Counted from the first letter of the stretch, positions 1 to 8,448 are shown. The stretch is DNA of 64,000 bases from Sinorhizobium americanum (GCF_001651855.1 NZ_LNQC01000075.1:138644-202643); one strand, 5' to 3'. Notes: a model not told the origin generated them from the sequence alone. Made by a program: numbers and translations.

Positions 1-226
1 GGCCGACCGTGATCAGCAGCCATGTGGCGATCTGGCGCAGACTCTCCCCGAAATGGCGTCGGCTGCGGACAATGCCGGCCGCAAGCAGCGTCGCAATGGC
101 CCCGAGCGAGACCAGCTGGCCGAAGTCGTCATTGTTCATGCCGAAAGTCTGGCCGCTGTCGTGATTGAAAAGGAGGAGCGCCAGGCCGATGGCGAGGATT
201 GCCAGCAGAAGGATCAGACGATTCAT
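1..226 (-). CDS. Retropepsin-like aspartic protease (TIGR02281 type), N-terminal part only
   Basis: The first 75 residues of a minus-strand gene whose 3' end lies outside the window. The visible part has an N-terminal hydrophobic segment (residues 3-20), a short polar loop, a second hydrophobic stretch (about 36-51), a basic turn (RSRRHF) and the start of a third membrane segment. This layout, and a position directly after a DUF1289 gene, match the membrane-anchored clan AA aspartic proteases common in Rhizobiales. The catalytic domain is not visible, so the function is inferred from context. Its ATG overlaps the DUF1289 stop (ATGA), which implies translational coupling. Confidence 0.6.
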   Translation of the reverse strand, partial: MNRLILLLAILAIGLALLLFNHDSGQTFGMNNDDFGQLVSLGAIATLLAAGIVRSRRHFGESLRQIATWLLITVG

Positions 227-444
227 GCGCCGCTTCGTTCCCGCGCCAAACGGGCCCGGCGTGTTTCCCGGCGCGGCTTGCGCTCGACGGTCTCAAGCCG
301 CGCCGGCAGCGCCTGCATGATGCTATGCCGCTCGTGATCGGTGTAGAGCGTCCAGGAGCCGATTTCATCCCGCGTACGCCCGCAGCCGAAACAGTAGCCT
401 GTCCGGTCATCGATCGCACAGACGAGAATGCAGGGAGATTCCAT
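223..444 (-). CDS. DUF1289 domain protein, small Cys-rich
   Basis: A 73-residue protein beginning MESPCILVCAID, with the Cys pattern C5, C9, C18, C21 (CILVC and YCFGCGRT) followed by a conserved region containing W31. This is the DUF1289 signature, likely a small metal-binding fold. The C-terminus is Arg-rich (about residues 50-73). The function of the family is unknown. The gene overlaps the downstream protease gene by four bases, and cobS ends 46 bases upstream on the same strand, so the three may be co-transcribed. Confidence 0.85.
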   Translation of the reverse strand: MESPCILVCAIDDRTGYCFGCGRTRDEIGSWTLYTDHERHSIMQALPARLETVERKPRRETRRARLARERSGA

Positions 445-490
445 CGGCTTTGACGTGCTCCGATCTGATTCGTCGATTTATATTGGCTTT

Positions 491-1279
491 TCAGATGGCC
501 AACGCAAGAGCGCCGAGAACGGCGATCTCCGTCAGCTGCTGCATGGCGCCGATCGTGTCGCCGGTGTGGCCACCAAGCTTGCGGTTAGCGACCCTGCCAA
601 AGCCCAGCAAGGTGAGGGCGAATGCGGCGAATGCAAGCAGGGTCGCGATCAGAGAAACGCCGGCCGCGTAAAACAGCAGAAGCGAGAGGATCGCCCCTGA
701 ACCAAGCGCTTGCGATGTGGCGCGCGGCTCCGGAACGCCGGCTGCCGCGGCGACTCCGTCGCGGCGCGCCGGCGGTAGGCGCGACCAGTGCCAGACCATG
801 GCCGTGCGGCTGAGGGCGGCGGTCCCGAGAAGAGCAAACGCGGCCCCGACGGGGGAGAGGAGCGGCAGGAAGGCCGAGAGCGCGGAAACGCGAAGGCCGA
901 AGGAGAGGATGAGCGCCACCGCTGCATAGGTGCCGATGCGGCTGTCCTTCATGATCGCCAGCGCGCTCTCGCGATCACGGCCGCCGCCGAGGCCATCGGC
1001 GGTGTCGCCGAGGCCGTCCTCGTGCAGCGCGCCGGTGACGAGCGCCTGCACGCCGACGATCAGGAAAGCGGTGAACAGCGAACTCGCCTGAAGCACGTCC
1101 AGGAGCACGGCGAGCAGAGCGGCAGGGAAGGCAATCAGGATGCCGGCGAGCGGGAAAGCGCGCACGGCGCGGCTCAACCGGCCGTCATGGCCGGCGAAAT
1201 GCCGCTCAGGCATGGGGATGCGGCTCAGGAACGCAATCGACCGCGCCAGATCATCACAGAAATCGCCGACAAAGCGCAT
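491..1279 (-). CDS. cobS: Adenosylcobinamide-GDP ribazoletransferase (cobalamin synthase)
   Basis: A 262-residue integral membrane enzyme that joins adenosylcobinamide-GDP to alpha-ribazole (phosphate), the last step of nucleotide-loop assembly of B12. The family motif HEDGLGDTADG is at residues 86-96 and the C-terminal GGHTGDTIGA motif is present. Several hydrophobic segments run through the rest. The reading frame is open far upstream, but the ATG at 1279 is chosen because it is preceded by GGGAGAG and matches the family N-terminus (MRFVGDF). It is transcribed divergently from cobT across 148 bases. The gene is called cobV in the aerobic-pathway nomenclature. Confidence 0.95.
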   Translation of the reverse strand: MRFVGDFCDDLARSIAFLSRIPMPERHFAGHDGRLSRAVRAFPLAGILIAFPAALLAVLLDVLQASSLFTAFLIVGVQALVTGALHEDGLGDTADGLGGGRDRESALAIMKDSRIGTYAAVALILSFGLRVSALSAFLPLLSPVGAAFALLGTAALSRTAMVWHWSRLPPARRDGVAAAAGVPEPRATSQALGSGAILSLLLFYAAGVSLIATLLAFAAFALTLLGFGRVANRKLGGHTGDTIGAMQQLTEIAVLGALALAI

Positions 1280-1342
1280 TGTCTCTCCCGGGCCGGATCC
1301 GTCCGAATCACCGGCCCTTTGCCGGATCATGCTCCGTGGACA

Positions 1343-1359
1343 GCATTTGACGCAAATGC
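1343..1359. promoter_or_regulatory. 17-bp palindrome in the cobS/cobT divergent promoter
   Basis: GCATTTG-ACG-CAAATGC is a perfect inverted repeat with 7-bp arms, near the middle of the 148-base region between the two divergent starts. It is in the right place to be an operator controlling both genes. The protein that might bind it is unknown. No cobalamin-riboswitch core is visible in this intergenic region, unlike upstream of bluB. Confidence 0.35.
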
Positions 1360-1427
1360 CGTTGCCGGAAGCGATGGCAGCCTCTATGAGGGCATCGAAC
1401 GCCCCTTCGGACATGCAAGGATTCCCC

Positions 1428-2444
1428 ATGAGTGCCAGCGGCCTGCCGTTTGATGATTTCCGCGAGTTGTTGCGTAACCTGCCGGGTCCCGATGCCGCGG
1501 CGCTCGTTGCGGCGCGCGAACGTGATGGGCAACTGACGAAGCCGCCGGGCGCGCTTGGCCGTCTTGAGGAAATCGCCTTCTGGCTCGCCGCCTGGACCGG
1601 CCGTCCGCCCGCGGTCAACCGGCCGCTGGTTGCGATCTTTGCCGGCAATCATGGTGTAACAAGGCAGGGCGTCACACCATTCCCGTCCTCCGTTACGGCA
1701 CAAATGGTGGAGAATTTCGCCGCCGGCGGGGCGGCCATCAATCAGATCTGCGTCACCCACGACCTCGGGCTCAAGGTCTTCGACCTAGCGCTCGATTATC
1801 CGACCGGCGACATCACCGAGGAAGCCGCTCTGTCGGAACGGGACTGCGCGGCAACGATGGCCTTCGGCATGGAGGCGATCGCCGGCGGTACGGACCTGCT
1901 CTGCATCGGCGAGATGGGCATCGGCAACACCACGATCGCCGCCGCGATCAACCTCGGCCTCTATGGCGGGACGGCCGAGGAATGGGTGGGGCCGGGGACC
2001 GGCTCCGAGGGCGAGGTGCTGAGGCGCAAGATCGCCGCCGTCGAGAAGGCGGTCGCCTTGCATCGCGATCACCTGTCCGATCCGCTCGAACTGATGCGCC
2101 GGCTTGGCGGGCGCGAGATCGCGGCGATGGCGGGCGCCATTCTGGCGGCGCGCATGCAGAAAGTGCCGGTGATCATCGACGGCTACGTGGCAACGGCAGC
2201 CGCCGCGATCCTCAAGGCCGCCAACCTTGCAGCACTCGACCATTGCCTCATCGGCCATGTCTCGGCAGAGCCGGGGCATATCCGCGCCATCGAGAAGCTC
2301 GGCAAGACGCCGCTCCTGGCGCTCGGCATGCGGCTCGGCGAGGGCACCGGCGCGGCCCTTGCCGCGGGCATCGTCAAGGCGGCCGCCGCCTGCCATGGCG
2401 GAATGGCGACCTTCGCCCAGGCCGGCGTCAGCAACAAGGACTGA
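1428..2444 (+). CDS. cobT: Nicotinate-nucleotide:dimethylbenzimidazole phosphoribosyltransferase
   Basis: A 338-residue cytoplasmic enzyme that makes alpha-ribazole 5'-phosphate from nicotinate mononucleotide and dimethylbenzimidazole, the substrate used after BluB and before CobS. Family features are [10 protein letters not shown] (38-47), FAGNHGVT (71-78), the phosphate-binding segment GEMGIGNTT (161-169), GPGTGSEGE (188-196), and GEGTGAAL near the C-terminus, whose Glu (about 305) corresponds to the catalytic Glu of the Salmonella enzyme. The length equals the usual family length with the ATG at 1428, although the frame is open upstream. It is called cobU in the aerobic-pathway nomenclature. 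Confidence 0.96.
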   Translation: MSASGLPFDDFRELLRNLPGPDAAALVAARERDGQLTKPPGALGRLEEIAFWLAAWTGRPPAVNRPLVAIFAGNHGVTRQGVTPFPSSVTAQMVENFAAGGAAINQICVTHDLGLKVFDLALDYPTGDITEEAALSERDCAATMAFGMEAIAGGTDLLCIGEMGIGNTTIAAAINLGLYGGTAEEWVGPGTGSEGEVLRRKIAAVEKAVALHRDHLSDPLELMRRLGGREIAAMAGAILAARMQKVPVIIDGYVATAAAAILKAANLAALDHCLIGHVSAEPGHIRAIEKLGKTPLLALGMRLGEGTGAALAAGIVKAAAACHGGMATFAQAGVSNKD

Positions 2445-2631
2445 AGCCGCGGCGTCGGCGCTTCCTGTCGGCCGACTGTCAGCCATGTTATGCTTGGCAG
2501 CTGCGGTCTTGATGCCGGGCGGCTTCTCGCCTATCCGCAGACGCGGGGCGCGCGCTCTTCAATTGAAGTCGGCCTCGCATTCGCCGCAATCGCACTGTCG
2601 AAGCTCGCAGTTTCAAGCATGTCGAGACGAA

Positions 2632-3042
2632 ATGGACGCCAAGAACACCACCCCCCGCAGCCGAACCGCCCCGTTCACAAAGCATAAGGGCATCCGCCAT
2701 CTCTTTGCGGCCGCGAGCTATTCGCTTGGCGGCGCGAAGCGGCTTGTCGGCGAGGCGGCCTTTCGCCATGAGCTGATTGCCTTTGCAGTTGCAATGGTCG
2801 CCTTCGTCATCGCCGGGGCCAGCATCTTCCAATATGTGGCGATGGCCATCCTGTTCCTGCTAATGATGGCGTTCGAAGCGATCAACACGGCGATCGAGGA
2901 GATCGTCGACCGCGTCTCGCCGGAGATCTCGGAAATGGGCAAGCACGCCAAGGATCTTGGATCCTTCGCCTGCCTGTGCCTCATCCTGGCGAATGCCACC
3001 TACGCCTTTTACGTGGTATTTCTAGCCCGCCATCTCGGCTGA
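2632..3042 (+). CDS. dgkA: Diacylglycerol kinase
   Basis: A 136-residue DgkA family protein of the inner membrane that phosphorylates diacylglycerol to phosphatidic acid. The signature [17 protein letters not shown] is at residues 82-98, EAAFRHE at 41-47 and KDLGSFA at 107-113, with three hydrophobic helices (about 48-64, 66-86, 112-131). The N-terminal 20 residues are polar and longer than in E. coli. The ATG at 2632 begins the conserved protein; no strong ribosome binding site is visible. In Gram-negatives DgkA recycles diacylglycerol released when phosphoglycerol is transferred from lipid to periplasmic glucans, so it may serve the enzyme encoded at 37541-39460. Confidence 0.95.
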   Translation: MDAKNTTPRSRTAPFTKHKGIRHLFAAASYSLGGAKRLVGEAAFRHELIAFAVAMVAFVIAGASIFQYVAMAILFLLMMAFEAINTAIEEIVDRVSPEISEMGKHAKDLGSFACLCLILANATYAFYVVFLARHLG

Positions 3043-3065
3043 CCACGGCCACCCGGAGCGCGCGG

Positions 3066-4601
3066 TCAGGCAAAGCTCTTGCGGCGGCGCGCCGGCGAGG
3101 GGACGTCCTCGACCGGCGGAAGGCTCTGCAGGACGCGGCGGGGCGGCAGGATGGCGATCGCCTCGGTGCCTTCGCGAAGCTTCGAGCGCAGGATGAATTG
3201 CCCATTGTGCTTGGCGAGAATTGCCTGGACGATCGGCAGGCCTAGGCCGGTGCCCTGTTCGGCGCTCTTGATGGCGATCGAGCCCTGGCCGAAGGCGGAC
3301 AGCACGATCGGAATCTCCTCCTCGGGAATGCCGGGGCCATTGTCCTTGATGGAAATGTATTGCCCGCCGCCGGCGGTCCAGCCGGCCTTGACGACGATTT
3401 CTCCGCCGGACGGCGTGAACTTGACCGCATTCGACAGGAGATTGAGAGCGACCTGGCGCATCGCCTTCTCGTCGACCCAGACGGAGGGCATCGCCTGTTC
3501 GAACTGCGGCTCGATGGTGATGTTCTTGCCGCGGGCGCGCAGCTGCACCATGCCGATGCAATCCTCGGCGATCTCAACGAGATTGACGGCCTCTTCGTTG
3601 AGTTCGTAGCGACCGGCTTCAATGCGGGAAAGGTCGAGGATCTCGTTGATGAGGTTCAGGAGATGCTCGCCGGAGCGGTGAATGTCGACCGTGTATTCCT
3701 TGTAGGTCGGGTTGTTCAGTGGACCCAGCACTTCCGTCGACATCACTTCCGAGAAGCCGAGAATGGCATTGAGCGGCGTGCGCAGCTCGTGCGACATCGA
3801 TGCAAGGAAGCGGGACTTGGCAAGGTTTGCCTCTTCGGCGCGCCTGCGCGCCTCGTCCGACATGGACTTCGCCACTTCGAGTTCGGCGATCAGGTCGTCC
3901 TTTTCCGATTGCATGGAGAGGATATGCACATTGGCCTTGTTCATCCTCTCGGTCATGAAGGCCAGGAAAACGAGTGAAAGCGACAGGATGCCGGTCATGC
4001 CGACATGAATGGGATCGCCGCCCGCCAATGACGTGAAGCCGAGCGCGGCAACCACGGGGAGAAAGGTATAGACGAGGGCTTTGCGCAGCAGAAACGTGCC
4101 CATGGCCGTAGCGGCAAGCGCAATGAACAGTCCGGTTCCTTCGAAGAGGGCGAACTGGATCTCGCCGCAGGCACTGCAGTCCTGCAGGGCAAAGGTGGCC
4201 CAGCAAAGCCCCATCAGCAATTGACCGGCGAGAAAGCGGCGGCGCCAGATCGCGACTTTCTCGGTGCCGATGTTCTGGCGCTTCGCCTTGCGCGCCAGGT
4301 AGACGGTGACCGCGTGGGCCGAGAGCGTCATCACGCTCCAAAAGAGGATGCTCGGCGACCCGGAAAGATAGACCCCGATTACCGAAATCAGGCCGACGAG
4401 CAGGGGGACGGCGATGGCGCCATGCAATACCGCGTCGACGTGGAGAAGGAGCATTTCGCGGTCGAAGCCGGAAGGGGCGGACGAACCGGTCTGCAGCCGC
4501 TGGCGAGTCGCGCGCACCGCCTTCGAAACGGCCTTGTTTCGATGGTTTCGCGACTTGTCGACGATGATCTTATCAGTCGATGTACTGACGGCGATGCTCA
4601 T
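3066..4601 (-). CDS. Membrane sensor histidine kinase (PleC/DivJ-like kinase core)
   Basis: A 511-residue two-component sensor kinase. It has a polar N-terminus, about six hydrophobic segments (roughly residues 55-215), a coiled linker rich in Glu/Lys/Ala, and a HisKA domain with MSHELRTPLNAI where the phospho-accepting His is about residue 271. The HATPase domain follows, with NLLSNAVKF (N box), DNGPGI (G1) and GTGLGLP (G2). The H-box and the following GFSE...GPL...Y..DI.SG.HLL.LI text resemble the PleC/DivJ/PdhS kinases that act with DivK in alphaproteobacteria, but partner and signal cannot be read from sequence. The frame extends upstream to a TTG at 4646; the ATG at 4601 is preferred. 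No response regulator gene is adjacent. Confidence 0.85.
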   Translation of the reverse strand: MSIAVSTSTDKIIVDKSRNHRNKAVSKAVRATRQRLQTGSSAPSGFDREMLLLHVDAVLHGAIAVPLLVGLISVIGVYLSGSPSILFWSVMTLSAHAVTVYLARKAKRQNIGTEKVAIWRRRFLAGQLLMGLCWATFALQDCSACGEIQFALFEGTGLFIALAATAMGTFLLRKALVYTFLPVVAALGFTSLAGGDPIHVGMTGILSLSLVFLAFMTERMNKANVHILSMQSEKDDLIAELEVAKSMSDEARRRAEEANLAKSRFLASMSHELRTPLNAILGFSEVMSTEVLGPLNNPTYKEYTVDIHRSGEHLLNLINEILDLSRIEAGRYELNEEAVNLVEIAEDCIGMVQLRARGKNITIEPQFEQAMPSVWVDEKAMRQVALNLLSNAVKFTPSGGEIVVKAGWTAGGGQYISIKDNGPGIPEEEIPIVLSAFGQGSIAIKSAEQGTGLGLPIVQAILAKHNGQFILRSKLREGTEAIAILPPRRVLQSLPPVEDVPSPARRRKSFA

Positions 4602-4666
4602 GCTCGTGGGTCGGGGATTGCGTTTGGCTTGAAGTCTAGGATGCAATCCTTAAGAAGTTGCTGCCT

Positions 4667-4768
4667 CTACAGCGCCGCGCGTCCTATCAGACGCGCTAAG
4701 GTCGCTGTAGCACTTCGAATTGCTGCATGTTCTTATCCCTAAATCGCATGATTTAGGGATACATGCAG
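4667..4768. repeat. RIME1-like rhizobial intergenic mosaic element (two palindromes)
   Basis: A roughly 102-bp intergenic element made of two palindromes. The first (4667-4710) has outer arms CTACAGCG/CGCTGTAG and inner arms GCGCGTC/GACGCGC. The second (4723-4768) has arms CTGCATG/CATGCAG enclosing a perfect 11-bp inverted repeat TATCCCTAAAT/ATTTAGGGATA with a 6-base loop (4734-4761). Size, arrangement and arm sequences match the RIME1 repeats described from Rhizobium and Sinorhizobium intergenic regions. It lies between the kinase and the divergent nuclease gene and reaches almost to a possible ATG at 4770 of the latter. Confidence 0.8.
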
Positions 4769-4838
4769 AATGGAAGGATTCGACAACCATTGTGGCGCGA
4801 TTGCGTTTTTGCCTGATGCCAGACAGAGAGGTCGCCGT

Positions 4839-5540
4839 TTGAAACCAGGGCACCGCAGATTCCGTATCGTCGGTGGCGGAAAGCCGGCGGCTGCTGGACG
4901 GCGCTTCGTTTTTGGGCGTCCGGGAAGCGTTGCGCAGCGGAGCAATCGCTCGGAGGGACGCGGCAGCCTGTTCGGCGGCTGGGTGTTCCTGCTTCTGTTG
5001 AGTCTTGGCGCCTATGTTGCCTCTAGTCTGCCGCCGCCGGAAAAAGCCGTTACCGGTGAACTGCTCGGCGCCGCCGTCGCCAGCGACGGAGACAGCCTGC
5101 GGCTCGCCGGCCGCCGCGTGAGGATCGAGGGCATCGATGCTCCCGAGATCGACCAGAGGTGCCGGCGTGGCACGACGAGCTGGGACTGCGGTGCGGAAGC
5201 AAGGCGGCGCCTGGCCGAACTCGTCGAAGGGAGGACAACGCGCTGTCGCCTGCATGGGCGCGACCGGTACGGCAGGGAGCTCGGCCTCTGCGAAGCCGGC
5301 GGGCGCGACATCGGCCGCGAGATGGTTCTCTCCGGTCTTGCGGTCAGCTATGGGCTCTATCGTGACGAGGAGGAACAGGCGCGAAATCGCCGCGCCGGCC
5401 AGTGGGCGGGCGAGTTCGTCCGGCCGCAGGAATGGCGCCGCACCCAGGGTAAGGGCGAAGAGTCGCCGCACCGGGCCGGCGACTGGCTCGAACTCATGCT
5501 GCAGTGGCTCGAAAATCAGATTTGGATTGTCGGTGCCTAG
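4839..5540 (+). CDS. Membrane-anchored thermonuclease (SNase) family protein
   Basis: A staphylococcal-nuclease-fold protein of about 233 residues. One membrane segment (GGWVFLLLLSL, about residues 48-66) precedes the nuclease domain, which carries DGDSLRL, RVRIEGIDAPEI and DRYGRELGLC, the regions that hold the catalytic Arg, Asp/Glu and second Arg of the family. The catalytic domain is therefore probably periplasmic. The frame is open to an ATG at 4770, two bases after the RIME element and without a ribosome binding site. The TTG at 4839 follows AGAGAGG at good spacing and is preferred. The next gene starts inside the stop-codon region, so the two are probably co-translated. Confidence 0.8.
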   Translation: MKPGHRRFRIVGGGKPAAAGRRFVFGRPGSVAQRSNRSEGRGSLFGGWVFLLLLSLGAYVASSLPPPEKAVTGELLGAAVASDGDSLRLAGRRVRIEGIDAPEIDQRCRRGTTSWDCGAEARRRLAELVEGRTTRCRLHGRDRYGRELGLCEAGGRDIGREMVLSGLAVSYGLYRDEEEQARNRRAGQWAGEFVRPQEWRRTQGKGEESPHRAGDWLELMLQWLENQIWIVGA

Positions 5541-6168
5541 CGCCGAGGAACGGCTGCGGGAATTGCGCACCGCGATCGCGGCCTGCCGCCTCTGTCGCGA
5601 CGATCCGGCGCGCGGCGAGGGCCATCGGCTGCCGCATGAGCCGCGGCCCGTGGCAGTCCTCTCCGCCAATGCCCGGATACTCATAGCCGGCCAGGCACCG
5701 GGCTTGCGGGTGCATGAGAGCGGGCTCCCGTTCAACGATGCTTCGGGTGACCGGTTGCGGCAATGGCTGGCGGTCGATCGAGAAACCTTTTACGACCCCT
5801 CCAACTTTGCAATTGTGCCGATGGGCTTCTGCTTTCCTGGATATGACAGGCATGGCAGCGACCTGCCACCGCGCACCGAATGTGCGCCGCTTTGGCGGCA
5901 GAGAGTGATGGACGCCATGCCGCAGATCGAACTGGTATTGGCGGTCGGCCATTACGCGCAGCGCTGGCATCTCGGAACGGACTGTCCGAAATCCATGACC
6001 GAGACCGTGCGCAACTGGCGGCGCTACGTACAGCGCAATTCCGAAATCGCCGTATTGCCCATGCCCCATCCAAGCTGGCGCAACACCGGCTGGTTGCGAA
6101 TGAATCCGTGGTTCGAGGCAGAACTGCTTCCCTATCTGCGCGATCGGGTCGGCGCTTTGATCCGCTGA
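5533..6168 (+). CDS. Uracil-DNA glycosylase family protein with probable Fe-S cluster
   Basis: A 211-residue protein of the uracil-DNA glycosylase superfamily. It carries GQAPG (53-57; motif A, water-activating loop region) followed by ESGLPFNDASGDRLR, and MPHPS (177-181; DNA-intercalation motif). Four cysteines, C18-x2-C21 and C100-x16-C117, are spaced like the 4Fe-4S ligands of family 4 and 5 enzymes. The start is a GTG at 5533, overlapping the stop of the nuclease gene by eight bases; an in-frame TTG at 5527 is an alternative. The role is inferred to be removal of uracil or a related lesion from DNA; exact specificity is unknown. Confidence 0.85.
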   Translation: MPSAEERLRELRTAIAACRLCRDDPARGEGHRLPHEPRPVAVLSANARILIAGQAPGLRVHESGLPFNDASGDRLRQWLAVDRETFYDPSNFAIVPMGFCFPGYDRHGSDLPPRTECAPLWRQRVMDAMPQIELVLAVGHYAQRWHLGTDCPKSMTETVRNWRRYVQRNSEIAVLPMPHPSWRNTGWLRMNPWFEAELLPYLRDRVGALIR

Positions 6169-6232
6169 AACAATTTTCTTTATCTTCATGAAATCCGCGG
6201 TATAGAGAGAAAAATATTCGAGAGGATTTTCC

Positions 6233-6721
6233 ATGGACCGTCTGGACCGCAAGATCCTGCGCCTTCTGCAGGAAGACTCGACATTGGCCGTTGCCGACCT
6301 CGCCAAGAAGGTAGGGCTTTCGACAACGCCATGCTGGCGGCGCATCCAGAAGATGGAAGAGGACGGCGTCATCCGCCGCCGCGTCGCGCTCCTCGATCCC
6401 GTCAAGGTCAATACAAAGGTGACGGTGTTCGTTTCGGTTCGCACCAGCGCTCACTCCATGGAGTGGCTGCGCCGCTTCTCCGAAGTGGTCGCCGACTTTC
6501 CGGAGGTGGTCGAGTTCTACCGCATGAGCGGCGATGTGGATTATCTGCTGCGCGTCGTCGTGCCCGATATTGCCGCCTATGATGCCTTCTACAAGCGACT
6601 GATCGCCAAGATCGAAATCCGCGACGTCTCCTCCGCCTTCGCCATGGAGCAGATCAAATATACGACGCAGTTGCCGCTCGACTACATGGTTATCGATCAG
6701 GCGAAATCGAACGACGACTAG
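6233..6721 (+). CDS. Lrp/AsnC family transcriptional regulator
   Basis: A 162-residue regulator. The N-terminal winged helix (about 1-60) has the family pattern LDRKILRLLQEDSTLAVADL followed by VGLSTTPCWRRI, which is the recognition helix. The C-terminal RAM/effector domain (about 65-150) includes FYRMSGDVDYLLRV. Such proteins form dimers to octamers and sense amino acids. It stands alone: the glycosylase gene is upstream on the same strand with 64 bases between, and the downstream gene is convergent. The ATG at 6233 follows GAGAGGA. The target is unknown; autoregulation is usual for the family. Confidence 0.92.
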   Translation: MDRLDRKILRLLQEDSTLAVADLAKKVGLSTTPCWRRIQKMEEDGVIRRRVALLDPVKVNTKVTVFVSVRTSAHSMEWLRRFSEVVADFPEVVEFYRMSGDVDYLLRVVVPDIAAYDAFYKRLIAKIEIRDVSSAFAMEQIKYTTQLPLDYMVIDQAKSNDD

Positions 6722-6790
6722 GCCTCGCGCAGTTGAGACAGAAGTAAAACTTTCGCTGCTATAGTTTTGATTTTATTCTGATACCTTATC

Positions 6791-7489
6791 TCAGATCGTG
6801 AGGCCCAGCCTGCCGCGCACATTTGCGCTGGTCAGCTCTCGAACGGCGTCCTTGCCCGTCCATCGCGCCGCGCGATTGCCGCTGGCGGCGAGCTTTTCCG
6901 CAAGCGCCAGCGCAGGTCTGTGGCAAGCGGCATTGCGCTTGCCGATCTGCCTCAAGGCCCAGTTGACCGCCTTCTTCACAAAGTTGCGTTCGTCGTCGGC
7001 ATGAGCCTCGATCAAAGGCAGCCAGGCGAGCAGGGCCGCATCCGGCTCCTGCTTCAGATGCACGGCGCAGGTGGCGATCATCGCGAAGGCGAGGCGGCGG
7101 ACGAATTCGCGGTTGTCGCGGACGCATTCCGGGATCAGCACCTGCTCGAAGCGCGCGGCGACGAACAGGTCGGCTACCGTGTCGACGATTTCCCAGGAGT
7201 TGCAGTCGGAAGCCCAAAGCCGTGCTTCGTCAAGCGTCAATGCCTTGGGATCGGCGGTGTAGGCGGCCAGGATGCGCGCCTCGCGGATGCCGGACCGCCA
7301 AAGCGCGAGCGCACGGGAATGATTGGTCTTGGCCAGTCGCGCGACACGGCGAAGCTCGACATTGGAAATGCCGAGCGCAGTTTCAGTTGCAATGCCGAAG
7401 CGCCCCATGCCTGCGCGGTTTTCCGCAGAGGCATGGCCACGCAGATGATTGATGAGCTCTTCCGCCGATGACGCCGGCGAAGGCGTCAT
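6791..7489 (-). CDS. DNA alkylation repair protein (AlkD-like HEAT repeat)
   Basis: A 232-residue protein related to AlkC/AlkD DNA glycosylases, which are built from HEAT-like helical repeats. Recognisable family stretches are MGRFGIATETALGISN near residue 27, LWASDCNSWEIVDTVAD near 90 and ADDERNFVKKAVNWALRQIG near 163; the W and D of WEIVD and the KKAVNW segment are typical of the DNA-binding concave face. The ATG at 7489 overlaps the stop of the upstream dehydrogenase gene by four bases (ATGA), so it is the last gene of a minus-strand group. Confidence 0.88.
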   Translation of the reverse strand: MTPSPASSAEELINHLRGHASAENRAGMGRFGIATETALGISNVELRRVARLAKTNHSRALALWRSGIREARILAAYTADPKALTLDEARLWASDCNSWEIVDTVADLFVAARFEQVLIPECVRDNREFVRRLAFAMIATCAVHLKQEPDAALLAWLPLIEAHADDERNFVKKAVNWALRQIGKRNAACHRPALALAEKLAASGNRAARWTGKDAVRELTSANVRGRLGLTI

Positions 7490-8355
7490 TTCTCCAGCCG
7501 GGCGAGCAGGGAGGAAGTGTCCCAGCGGCTGCCGCCAAGGGTCTGGACCTCGGCATAAAACTGGTCGACCAAAGCGGTGACCGGCAGCTTGGCGCCGTTC
7601 CGCCGGGCTTCGGCGAGGACGATGTCGAGGTCCTTGCGCATCCAGTCGACGGCAAAGCCGAAGTCGTATTTTCCGGCATTCATAGTCTTGTGGCGGTTTT
7701 CCATCTGCCAGGAGCCGGCCGCGCCCTTGGAGATGACCTCGATCACCTTCTCGATGTCGAGCCCAGCCTTCTTGCCGAAATGGATGCCTTCGGCGAGGCC
7801 CTGAACGAGGCCCGCAATACAGATCTGGTTGATCATCTTGGTAAGCTGGCCGGCGCCCGCCGGCCCCATCAGCCCGACCATGCGCGCATAGGCCTCGATG
7901 ACCGGCTTTGCCCGATCGAAGGCCTCGGTGTCGCCGCCGCACATCACCGTCAGGACACCGTTTTCGGCACCAGCCTGGCCGCCGGAAACCGGCGCATCGA
8001 TGAAATGCGCACCCTTTTCGCGGGCGGCGGCGTAAAGCTCTCGGGCAACCTCGGCGGAGGCGGTCGTGTTGTCGATGAAGACTGCGCCGGAGCCGATCGC
8101 CTCGAATGCTCCGTCCTTACCGGTGGTGACGGAACGCAGGTCGTCGTCATTGCCGACGCAGGCAAAGACGAAATCCTGGCCCCTTGCTGCCTCTGCCGGC
8201 GTTGCCGCCGCGCGCCCGCCAAACTCGGTTGCCCAACGCTCAGCCTTGGCGGCCGTGCGGTTGTAGACCGTCACCTCATGCCCACCACGAACCTTGAGGT
8301 GGCCGGCCATCGGATAACCCATGACGCCGAGACCGATGAATGCGACTTTGGCCAT
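7486..8355 (-). CDS. NAD(P)-dependent beta-hydroxyacid dehydrogenase (HIBADH family)
   Basis: A 289-residue soluble oxidoreductase. The Rossmann motif GLGVMGYPMAGHL is at residues 8-20, the substrate-binding segment DAPVSGGQAGAENG at 120-133 and the catalytic Lys is about 173 in GAGQLTKMINQ. The family covers 3-hydroxyisobutyrate dehydrogenase, tartronate semialdehyde reductase and glyoxylate/succinic semialdehyde reductases. The sequence alone does not fix the substrate, and no valine-catabolism or glycerate genes are adjacent. It lies between a methyltransferase gene (93-base gap) and the alkylation repair gene (four-base overlap). Confidence 0.92.
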   Translation of the reverse strand: MAKVAFIGLGVMGYPMAGHLKVRGGHEVTVYNRTAAKAERWATEFGGRAAATPAEAARGQDFVFACVGNDDDLRSVTTGKDGAFEAIGSGAVFIDNTTASAEVARELYAAAREKGAHFIDAPVSGGQAGAENGVLTVMCGGDTEAFDRAKPVIEAYARMVGLMGPAGAGQLTKMINQICIAGLVQGLAEGIHFGKKAGLDIEKVIEVISKGAAGSWQMENRHKTMNAGKYDFGFAVDWMRKDLDIVLAEARRNGAKLPVTALVDQFYAEVQTLGGSRWDTSSLLARLEK

Positions 8356-8448
8356 TGCGAATGCTCCCGTTTCGATTTGGCCAAAGGTTTAGCGGAATTG
8401 GACGGGAGGCGGAAGGCCGAGTGTCGGCTCTTTGTCGACCGAATGGGG

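Noticed and set aside
1280..1427. Possible cobalamin riboswitch between cobS and cobT
   Set aside because: The region lacks the B12 box and the other conserved core segments and is too short to hold the full aptamer.
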